From positions 1,116,001 to 1,180,000 of the forward strand of contig CANLUY010000002.1 in assembly GCA_947494435.1 (NCBI GenBank): a DNA stretch of 64,000 nucleotides, written 5' to 3'. Within the stretch, counting starts at the first letter, position 1; each line of letters begins with the position of its first letter. The position numbers were made by a program, and so were the translations under genes. The notes under the pieces are model-generated. The model was not told where the DNA came from. It was given only the letters and a program-made list of their open reading frames with translations, and did no database searches. This document shows positions 27,712 to 37,499 of the stretch, piece by piece. The DNA is from an uncultured Litoreibacter sp. (GTDB lineage: Bacteria > Pseudomonadota > Alphaproteobacteria > Rhodobacterales > Rhodobacteraceae).

Positions 27712-28170
27712 TCATCCCAACCGGGATTTCACCATCGGCCCTACAGCCCCGAAATCCATCCGGCCGGTATATTTGCCCTTCAAGACTCCCATCACCTTCC
27801 CCATATCCCGGATACTTTCCGCTCCGGTCTGGGCAATAGCTTCATCAACAGCCGCTTGAGCTTCCTCAGCGCTCAGTTGAGCCGGAAGGAAATCAGTGAT
27901 CACTTTGATCTCCAATTGCTCTCGCTCCGCCAGTTCAAGTCGCCCGCCTTCTTCATAGGCTTTCGTGCTTTCCTGCCGCTGCTTGACCATCTTCCCGAGG
28001 ATGCCAAGGATCTCCTCGTCGGTCACCTCACGCCCTTCACTTCTGAGGTCGATATCCCGATCCTTAATCGCTGCATTGATCAGCCGAAGTGTCCCCAAGC
28101 GGGTCGCATCCTTCGCCTTCATCGCCTCTTTCAAAGCATCCGTGATCTCAGTGCGTTTGTCTTTCGACAT
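27712..28170 (-). CDS. GatB/YqeY domain protein
   Basis: A 152-residue YqeY protein: LRLINAAIKDRDIDLRSEG near 26-44, ILGKMVKQRQESTKAYEEGGR near 56-76 and a C-terminal VMGVLKGKYTGRMD near 128-141. The fold matches the tail domain of GatB and may bind tRNA; the role is not known. ATG at 28170 with GAGG 7 nt upstream is preferred to TTG at 28176. It is divergent from carA, the usual arrangement in alphaproteobacteria. Confidence 0.93.
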   Translation of the reverse strand: MSKDKRTEITDALKEAMKAKDATRLGTLRLINAAIKDRDIDLRSEGREVTDEEILGILGKMVKQRQESTKAYEEGGRLELAEREQLEIKVITDFLPAQLSAEEAQAAVDEAIAQTGAESIRDMGKVMGVLKGKYTGRMDFGAVGPMVKSRLG

Positions 28171-28280
28171 GAGCAAGCCTCAAAGCTGTTTCCGAACACG
28201 GATCCCTAACGGTAAAATCTGATCCTGCCAAGTCCGGATGACCCAACGTCTGAAAGGCACCAATAGGATGATTGTAGCGG

Positions 28281-28309
28281 TTGACCCTCCCAGCCGCTCT
28301 CACTAGGTT
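28281..28309 (+). promoter_or_regulatory. predicted sigma-70 promoter of carA
   Basis: TTGACC (28281-28286), a 17-nt spacer and TAGGTT (28304-28309) match the housekeeping pattern. Transcription would start near 28316, giving a leader of about 34 nt before the carA ATG. Confidence 0.6.
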
Positions 28310-28349
28310 CCGACAAATTTTGCCCATAGCTGATGAAAGGGAATCGCAT

Positions 28350-29504
28350 ATGTCTCCCAAACCCACCGCCTGCCTTGTCTTGGCCGATGGAACTGTCTTC
28401 TACGGCATGGGCTTTGGCGCAACCGGACTGACTGTCGCCGAGTTGTGCTTCAACACCGCGATGACCGGCTATCAAGAGATCATGACCGACCCCTCCTACG
28501 CAGGCCAAGTCGTGACCTTCACCTTCCCGCATATCGGAAACACCGGCGTAAACGCCGAGGATGATGAGACCGCCGACCCGGTAGCCGCAGGCATGGTGGT
28601 TAAATGGGATCCGACGGCCTCTTCAAGCTGGCGGGCAACGGAAGAACTAGGCCCGTGGCTCGCGAAGCGCGGCCGCATAGCGATGGGCGGCGTCGACACC
28701 CGCCGCCTCACCCGCGCGATCCGCGCGCAAGGCGCGCCGCACGTCGCGATGGAGCACAACCAAGACGGCATTTTCGATCTTGAAGCTTTGGTCGCCAAAG
28801 CACGCGCCTTCAACGGCCTCGAAGGGCTTGACCTTGCCAAAGAAGTCACCTGTGCCCAAAGCTACCAATGGGACGAAACTCGGTGGGCTTGGCCCGAAGG
28901 CTTTGGAAAGCGTGACGGAAAAGGACATAAGGTTGTCGCCGTAGACTACGGCGCAAAACGCAACATCCTACGCTGCCTTGCATCCGCCGGATGCGACGTC
29001 ACAGTTCTGCCTGCCACAGCCACGGCGGAGGATATCCTGTCTCACGATCCGGACGGTGTGTTCCTTTCGAACGGACCCGGCGATCCTGCAGCAACCGGCG
29101 CTTATGCTGTCCCAGCCATCGAGGGGGTGCTCAAAGCGGACATCCCAGTCTTTGGAATATGTCTGGGGCATCAGATGTTGGCCCTCGCGCTCGGCGCGAA
29201 AACCATCAAGATGAACCACGGCCATCACGGCGCCAACCATCCCGTCAAAGACATGGAAACTGGCAAGGTCGAAATCACATCGATGAACCACGGTTTCACG
29301 GTAGATACACAGACACTCCCTTCTGGCGTCTCTGAGACGCATGTCTCGCTATTTGACGGCTCAAATTGTGGGATCCGCGTCGATGGCAAACCGATCTTTA
29401 GCGTCCAGTACCATCCAGAGGCCTCCCCAGGTCCACAGGACAGCTACTATTTGTTCGAGCGTTTCGCAGCCGCCATGGCTGAAAGAACCCTACAAAATGC
29501 CTAA
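28350..29504 (+). CDS. carA: carbamoyl-phosphate synthase small subunit
   Basis: A 384-residue glutamine amidotransferase subunit that feeds ammonia to CarB for arginine and pyrimidine synthesis. The N-terminal domain spans about 1-150 (EIMTDPSYAGQVVTFTFPH). The class I GATase domain follows, with the nucleophile in FGICLGHQM (Cys near 271) and the HPEASPGP dyad near 356. ATG at 28350 is preceded by AAGGGAA; the longer in-frame start at the -35 element is rejected. carB is not in the window. Confidence 0.97.
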   Translation: MSPKPTACLVLADGTVFYGMGFGATGLTVAELCFNTAMTGYQEIMTDPSYAGQVVTFTFPHIGNTGVNAEDDETADPVAAGMVVKWDPTASSSWRATEELGPWLAKRGRIAMGGVDTRRLTRAIRAQGAPHVAMEHNQDGIFDLEALVAKARAFNGLEGLDLAKEVTCAQSYQWDETRWAWPEGFGKRDGKGHKVVAVDYGAKRNILRCLASAGCDVTVLPATATAEDILSHDPDGVFLSNGPGDPAATGAYAVPAIEGVLKADIPVFGICLGHQMLALALGAKTIKMNHGHHGANHPVKDMETGKVEITSMNHGFTVDTQTLPSGVSETHVSLFDGSNCGIRVDGKPIFSVQYHPEASPGPQDSYYLFERFAAAMAERTLQNA

Positions 29505-29574
29505 TCAAATTTAACTGCGATTTAACCATGTAGACCGACTGTGCCTAAGATAGTTTCAGGCAAATCGGTCTATT

Positions 29575-31605
29575 ATGAACGCCCCGAATTACCAGTTTCG
29601 GCAACGCCGCTCAACGAGTCTACCAGACGCACCGCGTCAGGACGGCAAACTTAGATTGGGTGATGTGCTCATCCGCGATGGAACACTGCGCCCAGATCAG
29701 GTTGCTGAAGGGCTAAAAATCCAAAGCCGTTCTGCCGCTCCGCTCGGTGAAATTCTGACCAGTCAAAATATGCTCAGTAAAACGGCGGTCACGCGTGCGC
29801 TGGCAAAAATGTGTGGTACAACGACTGTCGATCTTGATCGTGATCCCCCTGATGCACGTTTGCCGCCTCACCTCAGTGCCGCACAATGTCTGGCGCATAG
29901 TATGATCCCTTGGCGCAAAAAAGGTGGTACGACACTTATTGCAAGCTCACAGCCGGATGCCGCGTCTGCCATACTGCGGCAGTTGCCAGAGAGTTTGCGC
30001 CCCGCACGCGTTGTGGTTGCCAGCCCAGAAGCGCTCAATCGCGCGATCAAATCATCTTATGGTCCCGAACTCACGCAATTGGCTGAAAGCCGCACCCCTT
30101 TGCACCAAAGTTGTCGAGAGTGGACAGGCCAAATGATGGGCAGCTTCGCTTTGGTCTTAGCTCTGGTTTCCCTTATTTTCTTATTCAGCGCGCCATGGTT
30201 CCTTGGCAGCTTACTTTTCTGGCTTGCGACGATGACACTCGCAATCAATACAACGCTCAAAGCTGCGTGTGTTTGGCTGGCTCTTCGGCGGCATGCCAGA
30301 CCCAGCATGATCTTCAAACGCCCAAAGGCGCGCGGGATAGGAAAGCTTCCGAAAATCTCAATATTGATCCCGCTTTTTAAAGAGGCAAACGTGGCAGTCG
30401 CGCTCATCGACCGCTTGGGTCGTATCGACTATCCGACGCCGCTCCTTGAGATGTTTCTTGTTGTTGAAGCTGATGACACCATCACCCGCAAAGCCATCGA
30501 GAGGGCAGCGCTTCCTCCGACAATCAAGGTAATTACTGTTCCGGCCGGTCAATTGAAAACAAAGCCGCGAGCTATGAACTATGCGCTAGACTTCACAACG
30601 GGCTCAATTGTCGGAATTTATGATGCCGAAGATGCGCCAGACCGCGATCAGCTCTACCGTGTTGCTCGGAAGTTTCAGGAAAGTGACGAGGGCCTCGCCT
30701 GCGTCCAAGGCGTCTTGAGCTTTTATAACCCAAGGGCCGGTTGGTTGGCGCGCTGTTTCACTTTTGAATATGCGGGGTGGTTCCGCGTGATGTTACCCGG
30801 CCTGCAAAAGCTAGGCTTCGCCATTCCGCTCGGTGGCACAACACTGTTTTTCAAGCGACAGGCCCTCATGCATTTGGGAGGGTGGGACGCCCATAACGTC
30901 ACAGAAGATGCAGACTTGGGGATACGCTTGGCACGATATGGATATCGCTGCGAAATGCTGGCGACGGTAACCGAGGAAGAAGCAAACAATCGGTTCTGGC
31001 CTTGGGTGAGACAGCGGTCGCGGTGGCTCAAGGGCTATGCGATGACCTACTGCGTCCACATGCGCGCACCTGTGCAACTCTGGCGTGATCTTGGCGCGTG
31101 GAAATTCTTGGGCTTTCAAATTCTCTTTGTCGGCACACTTCTGGCATTTTGCCTCGCGCCGGTCCTTTGGTGGAACATGGCCTTTTTCTTGTCCGCTGGA
31201 CTAATCCCTCCTGTCGTTGGGCTGAGCATGACGCAAATTTACGGGTTGTCGCTCCTGTTCATGCTCTGCGAGGTCATTACGTTCACACTGTTCTTCATTG
31301 CTGGTCGCAAGCTCGAGCATCGCCCTGCCCTCTGGTGGATCTGCACCTTGCCCGTCTATTTCGCGATTGGCACCCTCGCGGCCTATAAAGGCGTGGCGGA
31401 AATGATTTCAAAACCGTTTTACTGGGACAAAACAGAGCACGGCCTGAGTACGTCGGAGATGGTGCTACAAGTCCCCTTGAGCGTCAATTTTCAAGCGAGT
31501 CTCGAACGCGGCGGAGAGGTGGTCTCGCAAAGCAGTGGAGGCGGCGACAGGGTCCCGCGCCTCGATGGCTTTTACGATAGCGAGGTGCTCATCAAGCGCG
31601 ATTGA
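29575..31605 (+). CDS. family 2 glycosyltransferase with N-terminal MshEN domain
   Basis: A 676-residue membrane protein. Residues 25-80 match the MshEN (T2SSE_N) double motif that binds c-di-GMP: RLGDVLIRDG from 27, Q50, a short linker, then LGEILTSQNMLSK from 57. Two membrane spans follow (about 190-235), then a GT2 domain (from about 258) with DAEDAPDRDQLYR, TEDADLGIRLARYG and QRSRWLKGY, and several more spans (about 510-605). This is the plan of a processive polysaccharide synthase, with MshEN in place of PilZ. The last 46 residues are antisense to the GntR gene. Product and partners are unknown. Confidence 0.85.
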   Translation: MNAPNYQFRQRRSTSLPDAPRQDGKLRLGDVLIRDGTLRPDQVAEGLKIQSRSAAPLGEILTSQNMLSKTAVTRALAKMCGTTTVDLDRDPPDARLPPHLSAAQCLAHSMIPWRKKGGTTLIASSQPDAASAILRQLPESLRPARVVVASPEALNRAIKSSYGPELTQLAESRTPLHQSCREWTGQMMGSFALVLALVSLIFLFSAPWFLGSLLFWLATMTLAINTTLKAACVWLALRRHARPSMIFKRPKARGIGKLPKISILIPLFKEANVAVALIDRLGRIDYPTPLLEMFLVVEADDTITRKAIERAALPPTIKVITVPAGQLKTKPRAMNYALDFTTGSIVGIYDAEDAPDRDQLYRVARKFQESDEGLACVQGVLSFYNPRAGWLARCFTFEYAGWFRVMLPGLQKLGFAIPLGGTTLFFKRQALMHLGGWDAHNVTEDADLGIRLARYGYRCEMLATVTEEEANNRFWPWVRQRSRWLKGYAMTYCVHMRAPVQLWRDLGAWKFLGFQILFVGTLLAFCLAPVLWWNMAFFLSAGLIPPVVGLSMTQIYGLSLLFMLCEVITFTLFFIAGRKLEHRPALWWICTLPVYFAIGTLAAYKGVAEMISKPFYWDKTEHGLSTSEMVLQVPLSVNFQASLERGGEVVSQSSGGGDRVPRLDGFYDSEVLIKRD

Positions 31606-32103
31606 GCCACGCCCATCAACGGCAAGCGATGTCGTCGCAAGTAAAGCCATGGAGCGGTACACCAGATCAAGCTGCTGCACGAGATAGCGGTTATGTGACG
31701 CGCGGTGCAGCTGTCTATGAAAGCGGCGGTTTGATTGGCTGAGCTCAGCAGGTTTGTCCAAAAGCTTCCGGTCTTTTTCAACCATGTCGAAAAGGACGTT
31801 TATCTCTTCCGGTGCAGCATGCTGCGCAGCCAGTTCTGCGGCCAGCCCCTCTAAGGCTCCGCGGACGGTATAAAGTTCCGCCATCTGATCATGGTCAAGT
31901 GAAGCAACAATGAGCGAGCGCCCATCACGCGCAAGTAAAGACTGCGTTTCAAGCCTTTGTAAAGCTTCGCGAATTGGCGTTCGTGATCCACCAAAGCGAT
32001 TGGCAAGCTCGCTTTCAACCAGACGGTCCCCGGGCTTATAGACCCCAACATCAATCGCGTGCAAAATTGCCTGATAGGTTGAACTCTCCGCTGGTTTCGC
32101 CAT
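31465..32103 (-). CDS. GntR family transcriptional regulator, FadR/FCD type
   Basis: A 212-residue regulator: winged helix (about 8-72: GDRLVESELANRFGGSRTP split across 25-43, then IREALQRLETQSLL) and an all-helical FCD ligand domain (about 80-205), including EHLAIVKAIEARDPVAA near 176-192. The ATG at 32103 is the better start; an ATG six codons upstream is possible. Its last 141 nt overlap the convergent glycosyltransferase. Ligand and target genes are unknown. Confidence 0.9.
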   Translation of the reverse strand: MAKPAESSTYQAILHAIDVGVYKPGDRLVESELANRFGGSRTPIREALQRLETQSLLARDGRSLIVASLDHDQMAELYTVRGALEGLAAELAAQHAAPEEINVLFDMVEKDRKLLDKPAELSQSNRRFHRQLHRASHNRYLVQQLDLVYRSMALLATTSLAVDGRGSIALDEHLAIVKAIEARDPVAASTALRDHLSAAFETRLKIDAQGDL

Positions 32104-32209
32104 GTCACTTACTTCCCTCACGCTTCATGTAAAGCAAGCTAGACACTCGCTGAAAAAGGCACAAGCTTTTCTGCTTTCAGCGCCCGGTCCAACCCGTTAG
32201 CGTTGGGCG

Positions 32210-32854
32210 ATGAAAGCAGATTTTGACCATGTCGACACATGGGTTTTCGACTTAGACAACACACTCTATCCGCCACATATGCGGCTCTTCGACCAAATCG
32301 AACAGCGGATGATTGACTACGTCATGCGCGCCCTTGGTGTCGACAGGGAGGCTGCGGACAGATTGCGTGCCGATTACTGGAAGGCGCACGGCACGACCCT
32401 TGCGGGGCTGATGGCGGAGCATGACGTCGATCCGGAGCCATTTATGCGCGATGTGCATGATATAGACTTCTCTGTGCTTAGCCCTGATCTGGTACTCAGG
32501 CACCGAATCCAACGCTTACCCGGTGAAAAGATCATCTACACAAATGGCAGCGCGCCCTATGCTCGAAATGTGATTAAAGCGAGAGGCTTAGACGGCATCT
32601 TTGATAAGATTTTTGGCGTGGAACATGCTAACTACCACCCAAAACCAGATGCCAAAGCCTTTGAGCTTGTGTTTCATCTCGCAAATCTGGACCCAAAAAC
32701 GGCTGTGATGTTTGAAGACGAAGATCGGAACCTTGAAGTGCCTTATCGCTTAGGCATGAAAACTGTTCACGTCGCACCGCAACCATCAGACAAGCCTTAC
32801 ATCACACATCATACCAGCGCGCTTAGCGGCTTTCTGGCGCAGCTTGTCAATTGA
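32210..32854 (+). CDS. pyrimidine 5'-nucleotidase, HAD family
   Basis: A 214-residue HAD hydrolase of the Sdt1/PHM8 type. Motif I WVFDLDNTLYPP lies at residues 11-22, motif II IIYTNGSAPYARNV near 105-118 and motif III FEDEDRNLEVP near 165-175. The family dephosphorylates UMP/CMP-like nucleotides; substrate preference is inferred. It is a single gene between the divergent GntR gene and a UbiH-type gene on the same strand 38 nt away. Confidence 0.88.
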   Translation: MKADFDHVDTWVFDLDNTLYPPHMRLFDQIEQRMIDYVMRALGVDREAADRLRADYWKAHGTTLAGLMAEHDVDPEPFMRDVHDIDFSVLSPDLVLRHRIQRLPGEKIIYTNGSAPYARNVIKARGLDGIFDKIFGVEHANYHPKPDAKAFELVFHLANLDPKTAVMFEDEDRNLEVPYRLGMKTVHVAPQPSDKPYITHHTSALSGFLAQLVN

Positions 32855-32892
32855 ACCTTGGCGCAGGGCACAATGCGCATACATTTATTCGC

Positions 32893-34080
32893 ATGACACA
32901 TGATACTCAAATACTGATCTCTGGCGGCGGCGTAGCCGGTTTGACTGCAGCCTGCCTCTTTGGCTCCGCCGGATATGACGTGATCTGCGTGGACCCCGCC
33001 CCACCTGTGACAGAGCGCGATGTGGACGGGGCCGATCTGCGGTCAACCGCCTTTCTACAACCGTCGATGCAAACCCTTGAGCGAGCTGGTGTTTGGCAGA
33101 AATTGCAAACGCATGCGACACCGCTTCAGACTATGAAGATTGTCGATGCCGGCGACGATGGAGCTTTGCGCAATCAGCGCGCCTTTGATGCCTCTGACGT
33201 GTCCGAACTGCCGTTTGGTTGGAATTTACCAAACTGGCTGATCCGACGCGAGTTGGTTGCACGGGTCACCCAGCTGAAAAACGTCGACTTTCGCCCCGGC
33301 GTCCAGACGGACCGGATGTTGGCACGCTCAACTGGTGCAAAGGTCTGGCTGTCAGATGGCACGCAAATCAACGCTCAGCTGGTGATTGCAGCAGATGGAC
33401 GTGGATCCCGATTGCGGGAAGCGGCCGGAATTCAAGTTAAAACCACTCGCTATGGTCAGAAAGCGCTCGCATTTGCAGTGACCCACCCCATTCCGCATCA
33501 CCACGTCTCGACCGAGATTCACCGCACGGGAGGGCCATTCACTCTTGTGCCTTTACCCGATTATGACGGCTTGCCTTCCTCAGCGGTGGTGTGGATGGAG
33601 GATGGCGCGCGCGCGGAGGAGCTGGCGGCGATGGATGTGGCCGCTTTCAACGCGGCAATGTCTGAGCGGTCCTGCCACATGTGCGGCCCTCTAACCCTTG
33701 CGTCGAAGCGGTCGGTCTGGCCTATCATCAGCCAAATCGCGGAACGGTTCGCAGCACGGCGTCTCGCCCTTGTGGCAGAGGCCGCGCATGTCGTGCCTCC
33801 GATTGGCGCGCAAGGCTTGAATATGAGCCTCGCTGATCTGCAATCGCTGCTGGATTTATCGTCATCGTACCCGCTTGGCAGCGATGAAATGCTGGATGCG
33901 TATAGCCAAGAACGGCACCGCAATGTGGCATTGCGTGTGAAAGGGATCGACTTGCTGAACAGAACGTCGCAATCAGACGCAGAATGGTTCAGACAACTCC
34001 GAAGCTGGGGGATCGGCGTCATCCACGACGCCGAACCGGTCCGCAAAACACTGATGAATATGGGGCTTGGACTGAAGTAG
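32893..34080 (+). CDS. UbiH/UbiF family FAD-dependent hydroxylase
   Basis: A 395-residue flavoprotein monooxygenase. The dinucleotide fold ISGGGVAGLTAACLF lies at residues 8-22, the NAD(P)H/FAD motif VIAADGRGSRLREAAG near 169-184, and the second FAD motif GAQGLNMSLADLQSL near 304-318 following a DxxH-like AEAAHVVPP. The group hydroxylates the ubiquinone ring. ATG at 32893 is preferred to TTG at 32851, which would overlap the upstream gene. Which ring position it acts on is not evident. Confidence 0.87.
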   Translation: MTHDTQILISGGGVAGLTAACLFGSAGYDVICVDPAPPVTERDVDGADLRSTAFLQPSMQTLERAGVWQKLQTHATPLQTMKIVDAGDDGALRNQRAFDASDVSELPFGWNLPNWLIRRELVARVTQLKNVDFRPGVQTDRMLARSTGAKVWLSDGTQINAQLVIAADGRGSRLREAAGIQVKTTRYGQKALAFAVTHPIPHHHVSTEIHRTGGPFTLVPLPDYDGLPSSAVVWMEDGARAEELAAMDVAAFNAAMSERSCHMCGPLTLASKRSVWPIISQIAERFAARRLALVAEAAHVVPPIGAQGLNMSLADLQSLLDLSSSYPLGSDEMLDAYSQERHRNVALRVKGIDLLNRTSQSDAEWFRQLRSWGIGVIHDAEPVRKTLMNMGLGLK

Positions 34081-34087
34081 CCCGAGC

Positions 34088-35212
34088 TTACAGCACCTTG
34101 TCGGCGGTTGCTTTGAACCGGGCCAAAGTCGCTTCGACATCGTACAACTTGTCCAATCCGAACAAGCCGATCCGGAACGTGCGATAGTCATCCGGTTCAT
34201 CACATTGCAACGGTACACCTGCCGCGATTTGCATCCCCTCGGACGCAAACTTGGAGCCATTGTGGACCGCAACGTCATCCGTGTAGCTGACGACAACACC
34301 GGGGGCCCCAAATCCATCAGCCGCAACTGACACTATACCTTTTGACTTCATGTAGTCCCGAACACCATTACCGAGCGCCCATTGGGCATCCTGCAGCCGG
34401 TCGAACCCGTATGCCTGCGTTTCTTTCATCGTATCGCGAAAGGCCATCAGACCGTCTGTTGGCATCGTGGCATGATAAGCATGACCACCACCCTCATAGA
34501 CCTCCATGATATCCAGCCATTTCTTCAAATCGATGGCAAAACTGTCCGACGTTGTTTCACCAATGCGCTCACGGGCCAGTCGCGACATACAGACGATCCC
34601 AGCACAAGGTGTGGCAGACCAGCCTTTCTGCGGTGCTGAAATAAGCAAATCAACGCCGGTGGCCTTCATATCGACCCAAGCGCACCCAGACGCGATACAG
34701 TCTAGCACCATTAGCGCACCTACATTATGCGCGGCATCCGCCAGCGCTTTGATGTAGTCATCAGGCAAGATGACACCCGCCGAGGTCTCGACATGCGGGG
34801 CGAACACGACGTCCGGCTTTTCTTCAGAGATCCGTGCAACCACATCTTCAATCGGCGCAGGCTGGAATGGAGATCGCGTTTCATTGCCCGATTGGCAGGC
34901 CTTCATAACGACTGCTTCCGACGTCAGACCGCCTGCTTCAATGATCTGCGACCAACGGTAGGAAAACCACCCGTTGCGCACGACCAACGCCTTCTTGTCG
35001 CGAGCGAACTGGCGGGCGACGGCTTCCATCCCGTAGGTGCCGCCACCGGGAATGAGTGCTACGGAGTGAGCATTGTACACTTGTTTGAGCATTGCGGAGA
35101 TGTCCGTCATCACGCCCTGAAATGACTTGGACATGGAATTGAGGGAACGGTCTGTGAAAACCACGCTGAATTCTTCTAGGCCTGTCGGGTCAACGGTATC
35201 AAGCAATGCCAT
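34088..35212 (-). CDS. class V aminotransferase (alanine-glyoxylate type)
   Basis: A 374-residue PLP enzyme of fold type I, class V. PGGGTYGMEAVARQF near 55-69, HVETSAGVILPDDY near 138-151, VLDCIASGCAWVD near 168-180 with the PLP aspartate, and SAPQKGWSATP near 192-202 with the Schiff-base lysine are visible. ATG at 35212 with GGAGG upstream is clear. The family includes alanine-glyoxylate and serine-glyoxylate aminotransferases; the substrate is not determined. Two Lrp-type regulators lie just upstream on the same strand and may control it. Confidence 0.87.
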   Translation of the reverse strand: MALLDTVDPTGLEEFSVVFTDRSLNSMSKSFQGVMTDISAMLKQVYNAHSVALIPGGGTYGMEAVARQFARDKKALVVRNGWFSYRWSQIIEAGGLTSEAVVMKACQSGNETRSPFQPAPIEDVVARISEEKPDVVFAPHVETSAGVILPDDYIKALADAAHNVGALMVLDCIASGCAWVDMKATGVDLLISAPQKGWSATPCAGIVCMSRLARERIGETTSDSFAIDLKKWLDIMEVYEGGGHAYHATMPTDGLMAFRDTMKETQAYGFDRLQDAQWALGNGVRDYMKSKGIVSVAADGFGAPGVVVSYTDDVAVHNGSKFASEGMQIAAGVPLQCDEPDDYRTFRIGLFGLDKLYDVEATLARFKATADKVL

Positions 35213-35313
35213 GTCTGGTCCTCCAAAAGATATGCGCCTTGAATAGAACCGCACTTCAGTGAACGCAAAGTCTAACTGCCACAATTATCCGGCCTCAGTG
35301 TCGCAGTCAGATT

Positions 35314-35778
35314 TCAGCACATTGCAATAGGCCCCGGTAGCCTTTCCTCGCTCAACAGAACATTCGCCTCCACATTGCCCACGCCCGGCAATGTCATGAT
35401 CCGCCGGCGCAGAACCCGTTCAAAATCTGATAAATCCCGGGCAACGACCCGCAGCCGATAGTCATACAATCCCAAAACATGCTGGACGGTTTGCACTTCC
35501 GGAATTGCTGTGACAGCCCTTTCGAAGTCTTCAAGAGAAACTCGGCCCTTGGTCGCAAGCTTGACGCCAAGAAAGACGGTGACACCGAACCCAAGCTTTT
35601 CTGCATCCAGGTCTACCCGACGGCCTGCAAAGACGCCGGCATCCTGCAACCGTCGAATTCTACGCCATGTCGCGGGTTGGCTCATTCCCAACTGCTTGCC
35701 GACCGCCCCTGCACTTTGCCTGGCGTCACGACTGAGAGACGCGAGGATCGCGCGATCGATGTCATCAATCTCAGTCAT
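35314..35778 (-). CDS. Lrp/AsnC family transcriptional regulator (second of pair)
   Basis: A 154-residue regulator with an N-terminal helix-turn-helix (about 8-55, SAGAVGKQLGMSQPATWRRI near 22-41) and a C-terminal RAM ligand domain (about 70-145, EVQTVQHVLGLYDYRLRVVA). The start overlaps the stop of the upstream paralogue by ATGA (35775-35778). Pairs like this can act as heteromers. Amino-acid effectors are typical of the family. Confidence 0.92.
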   Translation of the reverse strand: MTEIDDIDRAILASLSRDARQSAGAVGKQLGMSQPATWRRIRRLQDAGVFAGRRVDLDAEKLGFGVTVFLGVKLATKGRVSLEDFERAVTAIPEVQTVQHVLGLYDYRLRVVARDLSDFERVLRRRIMTLPGVGNVEANVLLSEERLPGPIAMC

Positions 35779-36230
35779 ATCGGCAACGATTCAGCTGATT
35801 TGATGGTGGCCACATGCATCAAGGCTTCAAGCTCGGCGATATGTGGCAGCACCAGAATTTGGTCGCGGTAAAGCCGTTGATAATGCCCCATGTCACGCGC
35901 AACGACAGAGAGGCGGACATCGACAACACCTAGGAACGTCTGGATTGCAATCACTTCTGGTATTTTGCGCGCAGCAGCTTGGAAGTCGTCAAATGCTGTA
36001 CTTTGTGTCTTATCAAGTGTGAACCGGAGCGAGACCTCGACGGAATACCCCAATGCGGCCCAATCGATCACCATGTGTTGACCTCTGAGCACGCCTTGAA
36101 GCGCAAGTTTTTCCAGCCGCCGTGCTGCCGTGCCTGGCTGAACAGCACATCGCTCCGCAAGCTCTGAAAGCGGAGCTGCTGGGTCAGCCTGCAATTGGCG
36201 CAGCAAGCGCCTATCTGTATCGTCAAACAT
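35775..36230 (-). CDS. Lrp/AsnC family transcriptional regulator (first of pair)
   Basis: A 151-residue paralogue of the next gene: helix-turn-helix at about 5-50 (PLSELAERCAVQPGTAARRL near 20-39) and a RAM domain at about 65-140 (EVIAIQTFLGVVDVRLSVVA). ATG at 36230 is chosen over longer in-frame starts because it begins the DNA-binding domain. It is divergent from ilvC across 135 nt of AT-rich DNA, which makes it a plausible regulator of branched-chain amino acid synthesis. Confidence 0.92.
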   Translation of the reverse strand: MFDDTDRRLLRQLQADPAAPLSELAERCAVQPGTAARRLEKLALQGVLRGQHMVIDWAALGYSVEVSLRFTLDKTQSTAFDDFQAAARKIPEVIAIQTFLGVVDVRLSVVARDMGHYQRLYRDQILVLPHIAELEALMHVATIKSAESLPI

Positions 36231-37388
<1,158 letters not shown>

Positions 37389-37456
37389 GTTGGCAGGGTC
37401 GGGTTACCCCGACCCAACGCGCCACACCGCGCGACTGCGCGTAAAATAAAAAGTGC

Positions 37457-37482
37457 AAAAGGCATCGCTTGCGGTGCCTTTT
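37457..37482 (+). terminator. intrinsic terminator of ilvC
   Basis: AAAAGGCATCGC and GCGGTGCCTTTT pair around a TT loop with a single mismatch and end in a T-run, 68 nt past the ilvC stop. The A-run on the other side would allow function in both directions. Confidence 0.82.
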
Positions 37483-37499
37483 CCATTTAGGTCACGCAT

